From Magnetococcus sp. PR-3 (lineage in GTDB: Bacteria; Pseudomonadota; Magnetococcia; Magnetococcales; Magnetococcaceae): DNA of 64,000 bases. Position 1 is the first letter of the stretch. Each line of letters begins with the position of its first letter. The translations under genes were made by a program, and so were the position numbers. The notes under the pieces were generated by a model that ran no database searches, was not told the DNA's origin, and saw only the letters and a list, made by a program, of their open reading frames with translations. Below, in pieces: positions 56,956 through 64,000 of the stretch. The DNA lies in contig NZ_JBAHUQ010000002.1 of assembly GCF_036689865.1 (NCBI RefSeq), positions 1-64,000 on the forward strand, in the 5' to 3' direction.

Positions 56956-57702
56956 ATGAGCGACAAAACAACCCATTTCGGTTTTTCCGATGTTCCCACC
57001 AGCGACAAAGTCAAAAAGGTGCGGGATGTCTTTGACTCCGTAGCTTCAAAATATGACCTGATGAACGACCTCATGAGTATGGGCGTTCACCGGGTGTGGA
57101 AACGTCAGGCCATTAGCAAGCTGAATATTCAGCCCGGTGACCATGCTCTGGATCTGGCGGGTGGTACAGGTGACTTGGCGCTGTTGATGCAAAAAAAGAT
57201 GGACCGCAGTGGTCGGGTGACCATTTGCGACATCAACTACAATATGCTTGATCAAGGTCGCCACCGCCTAACCGATGAAGGATGGTTATGTGGTATGGAG
57301 TGGGTGCAGGCCAATGCTGAAGAGCTCCCCTACCCCACCAATACCTTTGATGTGGTTACCATTGGTTTTGGTATCCGTAACGTCACCAACATCCCCCAGG
57401 CACTTAGTGAGATGCATCGTGTCCTGAAACCAGGCGGTAAGTTGATGGTGTTGGAGTTCTCCAAAATCGCCATCCCTGCCCTGCGCCCCGTTTACGATGT
57501 CTACTCCTTTAAGCTGCTTCCTGAAATTGGCCAGATGGTGACCAAGGATCGGGATTCCTACCAATATCTTGTGGAATCCATTCGCATGTTCCCAGATCAA
57601 GATGCCTTTAAAGCCATGATCGAGAATGCCGGGTTCCATAATGTACGGTATGAAAATCTTTCCGCTGGTATCTCTGCCATTCATCTGGGTTACAAGGTGT
57701 AA
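56956..57702 (+). CDS. ubiE: Ubiquinone/menaquinone C-methyltransferase
   Basis: SAM-dependent C-methyltransferase for ubiquinone (and menaquinone). The 248 residues show YDLMNDLMSMGVHRVWKR at the N-terminus, the SAM motif ALDLAGGTGDLA near 66-77, and TIGFGIRNVTNIPQALSEMHRVLKPGG, all UbiE/COQ5 signatures. It is the first gene of ubiE-ubiJ-ubiB; five bases separate it from ubiJ. Confidence 0.97.
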   Translation: MSDKTTHFGFSDVPTSDKVKKVRDVFDSVASKYDLMNDLMSMGVHRVWKRQAISKLNIQPGDHALDLAGGTGDLALLMQKKMDRSGRVTICDINYNMLDQGRHRLTDEGWLCGMEWVQANAEELPYPTNTFDVVTIGFGIRNVTNIPQALSEMHRVLKPGGKLMVLEFSKIAIPALRPVYDVYSFKLLPEIGQMVTKDRDSYQYLVESIRMFPDQDAFKAMIENAGFHNVRYENLSAGISAIHLGYKV

Positions 57703-57707
57703 AGGCC

Positions 57708-58391
57708 ATGTTTGTAAAGCGACTCGCCGCTCCCCTCGCCCTATTGCCGCAACCTTTTACAGCCGTCGGCCTGGGCGTAACGCTCAATCTGTTCTTTAAG
57801 CGCTATCCAGAGCTGAAAGCGCGCCTTCAGGAACTGGCCGGAAAGCTCTTTCACTTTGAGGTGGAAGACCTGAGCCACGACTATTACATGTTGGTGGAGT
57901 CTGATGGCCATGTGCGCATCCACACCTACAGTGATAATCCGGTCAATGTCACCATGAGCGGTAGTGCAGAAGCCTTTTTGCAGCTGCTGTTTAATGTGGA
58001 AGATCCAGATTCACTCTTCTTTGCGCGCAAACTGAAGATGAGTGGTGAGACCGAAACCGGTCTGCATTTTAAGAATATTCTGGATAATGTAGAGATTGAT
58101 TGGGAAAAAGAGGCCGCCTTCTTTATGGGCCCTATTGGCGCTAAGGTTGCGGGTGGCTTTGGTGCCCGTTTAAAAGCGCTGCTGGACATGCAAAAAGAGT
58201 CCGCAGAGGAGAGCGCAGAGATGTGGTTGGATGACAACCAGATTCCCCGCCGGAATGATGTGGATGATCTACAGGATCTCTGTGAAGAGCTCTCTGAAGA
58301 TACCTCCGGCCTGGAGCGTCGCCTCACCCGTTTGGACAACCGTCTTAAAATGCGCCAAGCCGCCAACCGTGCGGCAGATTCGGAAGCCTAA
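57708..58391 (+). CDS. ubiJ: Ubiquinone biosynthesis accessory factor UbiJ (SCP2 domain)
   Basis: A 227-residue protein with an N-terminal SCP2 lipid-binding domain (about residues 20-125: VNVTMSGSAEAFLQLL, FARKLKMSGETETG) and a C-terminal helical/coiled-coil tail (DVDDLQDLCEELSED, RRLTRLDNRLKMR). This layout and its place between ubiE and ubiB match UbiJ, which holds quinone intermediates in the Ubi enzyme complex. The SCP2 part also resembles UbiT (anaerobic ubiquinone synthesis), but the long tail and context favour UbiJ. Confidence 0.85.
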   Translation: MFVKRLAAPLALLPQPFTAVGLGVTLNLFFKRYPELKARLQELAGKLFHFEVEDLSHDYYMLVESDGHVRIHTYSDNPVNVTMSGSAEAFLQLLFNVEDPDSLFFARKLKMSGETETGLHFKNILDNVEIDWEKEAAFFMGPIGAKVAGGFGARLKALLDMQKESAEESAEMWLDDNQIPRRNDVDDLQDLCEELSEDTSGLERRLTRLDNRLKMRQAANRAADSEA

Positions 58392-58394
58392 TCC

Positions 58395-60032
58395 ATGTTG
58401 GCAGCTTTTCGTTCTCTGAAACGTTTGTTGGGCATTTGGATGATCCTGGCACAACATAACGTTATGGAGCCCTTTGCCCGACGTTATACCCCCATTCGCC
58501 TACTCAGTTGGATGGTCCAACTTAATCCCGTTATCTGGCGTCACTGCCGGCGTACCCCGTTGCATATTCGGCTGCGTCTGGCTTTGGAAGAGCTGGGACC
58601 AACCTTTATCAAGTTTGGCCAAACACTCTCTACCCGCTTGGATATTCTACCCGATGAGATTGGGCAGGAGCTTAAGCGGCTGCAAGATGATGTCCCCCCC
58701 TTTGATTTAGATACAGTTCGTCAAAGCATTGAACAGGATCTTAAACTTCCTTTGGAAGAGCTGTTTCAATCCTTTGATGAAAAACCGATTGCTTCTGCCT
58801 CTATCGCCCAGGTGCATCATGCGGTCACCCATGATGGTGAGCAGGTTGCCGTTAAAGTCTTGCGCCCTGATGTGGCGGCCCGTGTGGAAACCGACATTGG
58901 TATGTTGATCTCCATGGCCAATTTGGTGGAAGAGATGATGCCTGAATGGCGACGTCTTAAGCCCCGTGGTGTGGTACGGGAGTTTGCCCGCACCATCCGT
59001 AATGAGATGGATTTTCTGGTTGAGGCCTCACGGGCACAAAAGCTCTGGGAGAACGTTAAAGAGCATGAGGGCATGTTAATCCCACGGGTAAACTGGGAAT
59101 TAACCTCCAGCCGGGTCTTTACCATGGAGTGGATTGATGGTGTCTCCATTGATGATCTCCCCCGCGAGATCCGCCCTGGCCACCCCAACCCTAAAGATGT
59201 GGCTGAACGCTTGCTGAGTTCGTTCTTCAAGCAGGTGTTTCATGACGGCTATTTTCATGCGGACCAACACCCTGGCAACATTCTGGTCCGGCAGGATGGG
59301 ACCGTCGCCTTAATCGATTTTGGGATCGTCTCTCATGTATCCGAAGAGAGCCGTCAGTTCTTAGCCGAGCTGGTCCAGGGCTTTTTGATGCGGGACTATA
59401 AAAAGGTAGCCCAGGTTCATCTGGATGCCGGTTATATCCCCCACGATACCGACCTGGATGCCTTTGAAGAGGCTTGCCGTCAAATTGGTGAACCGGTCTT
59501 TGGCCAACCGTTAAAAAATATCTCCATTGCCCGCCTGTTGGCCAAACTGTTCAAAACCACCGAACAGTACAACATGGAGGTTCAGCCTCAGTTGCTGCTG
59601 CTGCAAAAAACCCTGTTTACTCTTGAAGGTGTTGGCCGGGAGCTCTACCCCGACCTGAATGCCTGGGAAATTGCCGAACCCCTGGTCAAAGCCTGGATGA
59701 AAGAGCGCATTGGCCCCAAGGGCCAACTGCTCAAAGTACGTCGACAGATGGAAGAGATGGGGTATTCTCTGGGCGCTGCCCCAGAAATGGCCTTTAAACT
59801 GCTGGAAAAGATGGCCAATGATCGGTTCCATCTGCGTCTACACAACAGCTCATTAGAACCCCTACAACGGGAGATCTCCCTGGGGTTTAAGCGGGTTTGG
59901 TCGGCGGTTATGGCAGGCTTTCTCTTCCTTGGTGGTGCGGTTATGGCAGCTGCAGGTATGAGCCCCTGGTGGTGGGTACCCCCTTTGGCTCTGGCCTTTA
60001 TGAGCTTCTTCCGAGTTATCGCCCTGTTATAG
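58395..60032 (+). CDS. ubiB: Ubiquinone biosynthesis kinase-like protein UbiB
   Basis: A 545-residue ABC1/UbiB atypical kinase needed for ubiquinone synthesis. The Lys-rich KFGQTLSTR (KxGQ motif) is near residues 75-83, AVKVLRP holds the nucleotide Lys, [10 protein letters not shown] and LIDFGIVSH are the catalytic and metal loops. The C-terminus has two membrane helices (about 495-515 and 522-542) that anchor it in the inner membrane. It begins three bases after the ubiJ stop. Confidence 0.96.
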   Translation: MLAAFRSLKRLLGIWMILAQHNVMEPFARRYTPIRLLSWMVQLNPVIWRHCRRTPLHIRLRLALEELGPTFIKFGQTLSTRLDILPDEIGQELKRLQDDVPPFDLDTVRQSIEQDLKLPLEELFQSFDEKPIASASIAQVHHAVTHDGEQVAVKVLRPDVAARVETDIGMLISMANLVEEMMPEWRRLKPRGVVREFARTIRNEMDFLVEASRAQKLWENVKEHEGMLIPRVNWELTSSRVFTMEWIDGVSIDDLPREIRPGHPNPKDVAERLLSSFFKQVFHDGYFHADQHPGNILVRQDGTVALIDFGIVSHVSEESRQFLAELVQGFLMRDYKKVAQVHLDAGYIPHDTDLDAFEEACRQIGEPVFGQPLKNISIARLLAKLFKTTEQYNMEVQPQLLLLQKTLFTLEGVGRELYPDLNAWEIAEPLVKAWMKERIGPKGQLLKVRRQMEEMGYSLGAAPEMAFKLLEKMANDRFHLRLHNSSLEPLQREISLGFKRVWSAVMAGFLFLGGAVMAAAGMSPWWWVPPLALAFMSFFRVIALL

Positions 60033-60099
60033 GTCCGCACGAACCCAGCCGTATAGCTTGCCAACCTACGCCTGTTCAAGCCTATACCTGATCACACAT

Positions 60100-60145
60100 C
60101 CAGGCATTGCATAACACCCAAATATGGGATTAGTGCGATGCCTGG
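60100..60145. repeat. Long inverted repeat between ubiB and dctP ends
   Basis: CCAGGCATTGCA (60100-60111) pairs with TGCGATGCCTGG (60134-60145) over 12 positions with one G-T, and CCC/GGG can pair inside the loop. It overlaps the 3' end of the dctP-type gene. There is no clear T-run, so it may act as a weak bidirectional terminator or as an RNA end-stabilising hairpin for the convergent transcripts. Confidence 0.5.
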
Positions 60146-61137
60146 AACTCCCGCAACAGCGCCATCCCTTCTTCTTTAAGTGTCTGCTCAATATAGCGTG
60201 TCATGGCCGGTTGGGTGGCTGCCTTAAACTGTTGCAACGCGGCATCGGTGGGGTAGTGGATTTGCATGGTTTTGGCCAAAACCTCCATACTATTGGCAGA
60301 GGCCGCTAACTTACGGCTGGCCTTAACCCCTACCTTGGCAGCTTGGGCCAGTGCTGCCCGGTGTGTTGGGGATAACTGAGCCAGATAGGCCGGGTTGGCA
60401 ATCCAAATATAGGGTGTATAGAGATGGTTGCTTACCGTAAGGTGCGTTTGCACCTCATTAAACTTACCCATCTGTACAATACCCGCCGGATTCATCTGAC
60501 CATCCACCGTGCCATTGCTTAATGCGGTATAAAGCTCACGCCAACCAATGGTCAAAGGTGTACCACCAAGGCTTTTGATTAAGGTTTGATGACTGCTCAG
60601 GCGCATGGTACGAAACCGCAACCCCTGCATATCCTGCGGGGTTCGTATTTCCCGTTGGTGGTTGGTAAAGACAAAGAGCCCCCCGGTATCCCCATACCCC
60701 AAGACAGAGACCCCCATCTTCTTTTCAATATCCGCCCCCATGTAACGGCCAAACGGACCATCAAAAACATCATAGGTCTCTTGCAGATCACGAAACCGAA
60801 AAGGAAAGTTCAAGATACCAATAAATGGATACGCTTTAGAGAGACCACCCACAGAAACAATGGCCGATTGAATAACCCCTTTTTTTACCAAGTCCACAAT
60901 TTGTGTCTGGCTACCCAACTGCCCTTTAGGAAAGACTTCAACACGGATCTGATCTTCTGTTAAGTGCTGTAAACGCTGTTTAAAAGCAATGGCCATCGCG
61001 CCTGTTGCTGTTTTTTGGGTATTAGCATTGAGATGGGCTAAATAATGTACCTGGGTCTCTGCCCATGCCGCTTGGGAGAAGAAGCAGAGCCCGATCACCC
61101 ATACCATACCCATTGATCTGTGTAAAAAACGCCTCAT
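60130..61137 (-). CDS. TRAP-type (DctP family) solute-binding protein
   Basis: A 335-residue periplasmic binding protein. A signal peptide (hydrophobic about 10-22, likely cut after AAWA) is followed by the DctP fold: VHYLAHLN, FPKGQLGSQTQIVDLVKKG, LRFRTMRLSSHQ and NGTVDGQMNPAGIV. Such proteins bind carboxylates (dicarboxylates, sugar acids, 2-oxo acids). No membrane DctQ/DctM genes are adjacent. The ATG at 61137 overlaps the cyclase stop as TGATG with GGAGGT upstream, so the two proteins are made together and may work as one sensing unit. Confidence 0.92.
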   Translation of the reverse strand: MRRFLHRSMGMVWVIGLCFFSQAAWAETQVHYLAHLNANTQKTATGAMAIAFKQRLQHLTEDQIRVEVFPKGQLGSQTQIVDLVKKGVIQSAIVSVGGLSKAYPFIGILNFPFRFRDLQETYDVFDGPFGRYMGADIEKKMGVSVLGYGDTGGLFVFTNHQREIRTPQDMQGLRFRTMRLSSHQTLIKSLGGTPLTIGWRELYTALSNGTVDGQMNPAGIVQMGKFNEVQTHLTVSNHLYTPYIWIANPAYLAQLSPTHRAALAQAAKVGVKASRKLAASANSMEVLAKTMQIHYPTDAALQQFKAATQPAMTRYIEQTLKEEGMALLREFQASH

Positions 61138-63275
61138 CACTTCACCTCCAGCCATTCGGTACCATCCCACGCATCAGAAGGGGGGCTTTGTATAAACTGA
61201 TCACACCGTTTAAGCATGACTTGAGCAAACGGATCTTTGGGAAAACTCTTGGCATAGATGGTAAACAGCCCTTGTGCCTCTAACCACGATCGTTCCGCAT
61301 AGCGTGCATAGGCTTGGTTCCACAGCTCCGTACCAGCCCGCCCTTGAGGTGTGGCGGCCAGTGGGTCCTGTTGATCACGAACACCAATCAGTTCATAAAT
61401 GTACATTGGCTGGGTACTACCAACCGGTACCACACGATCCAATTTACGGAAAATAAATAGCTCGCCGACCTCTTCAACCACCTGTTCCGAGACTAACAGT
61501 TCAGTACCGTACTGCTTATTCATGGACTCTAATCGTGCCGCCACGTTGATAATGGATCCAAACGCGGAATACTGCATACGATCAGCAGAACCCACATTAC
61601 CCACAACAGCTTCACCGGTATGCAGGCCAAAACGGGTAATAAAGGGCTCTTTGTCTTCTAACACAAACTGCTCGGCCAACACCCTGCCCGCCTTATGACA
61701 AAGCAGCAAACCTCGGCACCCATGGACCACATGGTTTTCATCCGCCAACGGTGCGTTCCATAAGGCCATGATCGCATCCCCAATAAACTTATCAACGGTC
61801 CCGTCAACCCGATGAATGGCCCCTGACATCTGCTGAAAATAGGTCGAGAGGGCATGGACCAACTCTTCAGGCTGCATACCTTCAGAGATGTTGGTAAAGC
61901 CTTTGATGTCTGAAAACATCACCGTCAGCGGTTGGCGTCTGGAACCAATACTGGCGTTCTGATTATCTGAAACAATGGCTCTTACCAACTCCTTGGGCAC
62001 ATAGACACTAAAGCTGCTTAAACTCCGCTTCATGGTACGTACGGCATCGGTCAGCTGTAGCACCTCTGAGATCATCGATTTGGTTGAGCAATCCCCCGTA
62101 AGATCAAACGCTTGTATACGCTTGGTCTCTTCTACGATCAATTGAATGGGACCGGTCAACAGTTTTGAGAGCATTAAAATGGCAAAAATAGCCAGGGCAA
62201 TCACCAGTGAACCGGCCAGCAGAATTTTAATGCTGTTGCGTGCAAGGGGGCCGGTTAGTTCATCTTTTCGAACCACAGCACCGACGGTCCAGTACGGGGC
62301 TTGTTGCATGGTATGGAACGCCACAATATGGGTCGCTGCATCGGCCCCCAACTCAACTTCAAACTGGGTTTTTTGGTTTTTCCGCCAAGCTTTAACCGCA
62401 CCTGAAACCAAAGGGTCAGCCACTTGATCAGCTTGCGCCAGTCGAACCTTATCCTCCTCTTGCACAAACCCCAACTCAGGATTGGGGTGCCCCACCAACT
62501 GACCTTCTTGATTAATCAGAAAGACCTGACCAGACTCCCCAATGTTGGCATCTCTTAAAAAGCTGGAGAGTTTATCCAAGGTAATATCGGCACCAACCGT
62601 ACCAATAGAGACGCCACTTTTGGTTCTAACATGTTCTGAAACCGTCAACCCCACCAGACCCGAACTGGCAAATACATAGGCTTTGGAGATTGAAATACCC
62701 GACTGTTCTTTGGCTTGGATATACCACGGACGTTTACGGGGGTCATAGTTAGGCAAGCCACGATCCACCGCCAGGGTCTCACCCCATGCTTTGTAGATGA
62801 TAAAACTGTCCGCTTTGTTACCTGAACTGGCATCCAACAGACGCGCGGCTGATTGAGCACCGGCTGGTAAGGGCTTTTTGGAAGGCCCCAAACTTTTAAG
62901 GGAAGGGGGTAACTGGATGGTTTGGTAGAAGTGCCCTGTGGCGTCATACCCCACATAAAGACTGTAGACTTGAGGCAACGAGGCAAGCTGACGATGGAAA
63001 TAACCCAAGCCATCTACGCTCTGTAAACGTCCCTGATCGGTCCGAACCAGCTCCGTTGTTGCCTGTACCACACGCGCAACAGGTGCAATTAAATGTTCGA
63101 CATCCCGGCTGATACGCTGGGTGGAACGCTGCATAAACTCCGTTACTGTGCTGAGAATATGGGTACTGTTGCTCATATAGAGATAGCTCACCAGACCTGT
63201 GGTAAGCGTAATCATAACGGTGGCAAACGCCACAGCAATGCCAACCCGTAATTTGATCTTGTGATCCGTACCCAT
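61137..63275 (-). CDS. Membrane Cache-domain class III adenylate/guanylate cyclase
   Basis: A 712-residue sensor cyclase. Parts in order: membrane helix about 12-34; periplasmic double Cache sensor about 40-335 (DPRKRPWYIQAKEQSG, TVGADITLDKLSSFL are typical Cache stretches); second helix about 345-367; HAMP-like linker; class III cyclase about 440-630; helical tail. The metal Asp residues are in FSDIKGFT and FIGDAIMALW; the transition-state Asn and Arg in NVAARLE are present. At the purine-specificity position (usual GDAVN) it reads GSIIN, so Ser replaces Asp. Product is probably cAMP but not certain. Translation is coupled to the binding-protein gene. Confidence 0.92.
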   Translation of the reverse strand: MGTDHKIKLRVGIAVAFATVMITLTTGLVSYLYMSNSTHILSTVTEFMQRSTQRISRDVEHLIAPVARVVQATTELVRTDQGRLQSVDGLGYFHRQLASLPQVYSLYVGYDATGHFYQTIQLPPSLKSLGPSKKPLPAGAQSAARLLDASSGNKADSFIIYKAWGETLAVDRGLPNYDPRKRPWYIQAKEQSGISISKAYVFASSGLVGLTVSEHVRTKSGVSIGTVGADITLDKLSSFLRDANIGESGQVFLINQEGQLVGHPNPELGFVQEEDKVRLAQADQVADPLVSGAVKAWRKNQKTQFEVELGADAATHIVAFHTMQQAPYWTVGAVVRKDELTGPLARNSIKILLAGSLVIALAIFAILMLSKLLTGPIQLIVEETKRIQAFDLTGDCSTKSMISEVLQLTDAVRTMKRSLSSFSVYVPKELVRAIVSDNQNASIGSRRQPLTVMFSDIKGFTNISEGMQPEELVHALSTYFQQMSGAIHRVDGTVDKFIGDAIMALWNAPLADENHVVHGCRGLLLCHKAGRVLAEQFVLEDKEPFITRFGLHTGEAVVGNVGSADRMQYSAFGSIINVAARLESMNKQYGTELLVSEQVVEEVGELFIFRKLDRVVPVGSTQPMYIYELIGVRDQQDPLAATPQGRAGTELWNQAYARYAERSWLEAQGLFTIYAKSFPKDPFAQVMLKRCDQFIQSPPSDAWDGTEWLEVK

Positions 63276-64000
63276 AACATCTTCCTTTTTAAACCATAAT
63301 GGAGAACCAAACTCCGCCCGGCCTTTTATGAACCAGTCAGATCATGGGGCCACACCCAACCAAACCTTGGAACGTCACTAAGACGGTGATAAAGGTTGTT
63401 AAGGCTATGGATAGAAAGAGGGATATTTTTACCAACCACCCCCATGTGGGGAAGAAAGTTTACGTGCTTTATGCTTGAAGGTCTATACAACAATACTTTG
63501 TAACATTATGTTATTTAGAATATTTTAGTACGGTTTAAGGCCATTGAATTGCAAGATTTTAAGACCACATGATTGAAAAAACTCACTAAGTTTATCTATA
63601 TACCATGTCATTCATTCTCTTTAAAAACCTGCTGGACCCGCTTTATTTATTTTGTATCTTTTTATAACAATGGCATAGGCGACCCAAAGAGTTGAATATA
63701 TGGTGGCAAAAACACCCGCCCAACCCAGAACACAACATCCTTGCAGAGGCAGCTTTGACCTCGATCAAGTTTTAAAAAAGGTGTCGACAAGTGGGAATAC
63801 GCAGTCGATTTAGAGCCTATAGAGAGCATGTCTCTTTTTGGATAATAGGTACACTTTTGCTGATAATACAGACTCTTGTGATTTTTTAGATCACCTAAAT
63901 TCATGCCACGGCTCTATAGGGCCTTCAAGCACTTGACCCTGTCTCTACTGTTCCCCCCATCACCGCAGTCAAATACGCTCTGCTACAAAGCTCTATACAC
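63276..64000. other. Right-edge gene-free stretch
   Basis: About 725 bases upstream of the cyclase gene. The part near 63276 should hold the cyclase promoter. 63480-63660 is AT-rich. An 80-residue minus frame (63662-63904) has no ribosome site or family pattern and is not called. Nothing else was recognised up to the edge. Confidence 0.45.

Noticed and set aside
63662-63904. 80-residue minus frame near the right edge
   Set aside because: No ribosome site, irregular composition and no recognisable motif.

Overview
The window looks like chromosomal DNA of a proteobacterium, and the best guess is a Magnetococcales (Etaproteobacteria) relative. This is inferred from the gene mix. The F1-ATPase genes form an atpHAGDC cluster without F0 genes, which is an alphaproteobacterial trait. 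The ubiE-ubiJ-ubiB cluster is gamma/beta-like. There is also a folate-dependent TrmFO and a split B12-dependent ribonucleotide reductase. No rRNA, intact tRNA, CRISPR array, insertion sequence with an intact transposase, or magnetosome gene was seen.

Layout. 0-5.3 kb: an EF-hand protein, then glmU-glmS-lipoprotein hydrolase (cell-wall amino sugar supply). 5.5-10.5 kb: the F1-ATPase operon. 10.8-20.7 kb: fxsA, then purD-purE-tsaC, a Sel1-like protein, AI-2E permease-rsmB-purH, and a Bax-inhibitor-like protein with an L,D-transpeptidase. 21-23.7 kb: dapA, two cytochrome c genes (three haem domains) and smpB. 24-31 kb: transketolase and a minus-strand cluster of a MerA-like reductase, two tiny membrane proteins, an ArsS-type radical SAM enzyme, an SDR and a small acidic protein. 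31-36.6 kb: ClC channel with CBS domains, UvrD/PcrA helicase, trmFO. 37-44 kb: AT-richer surface-polysaccharide genes (a polymerase-like membrane protein, a GT4 glycosyltransferase, an acyltransferase) around housekeeping genes (M24 peptidase, elbB). 44.6-47.9 kb: split nrdJ, with a structured leader and a structured intergenic spacer. 48.6-49.2 kb: a decayed sulfurtransferase. 49.4-56.7 kb: chemoreceptor, SMR transporter, RmlC-like protein without the usual catalytic His, a DUF1501/DUF1800 pair and a TetR regulator with a visible operator/promoter. 57-60 kb: ubiquinone genes ubiE-ubiJ-ubiB. 60-63.3 kb: a Cache-adenylate cyclase translationally coupled to a DctP-type binding protein.

The most interesting items are the cyclase plus DctP binding protein pair (a possible sensing module with no transporter genes beside it), the nrdJ leader and 292-nt spacer, the ArsS cluster with a 45-residue coupled membrane peptide, and a hairpin-rich, terminator-ended segment at 14.0-14.3 kb that no protein gene explains. 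No single unmistakable new system was found. These are candidates with stated tests.
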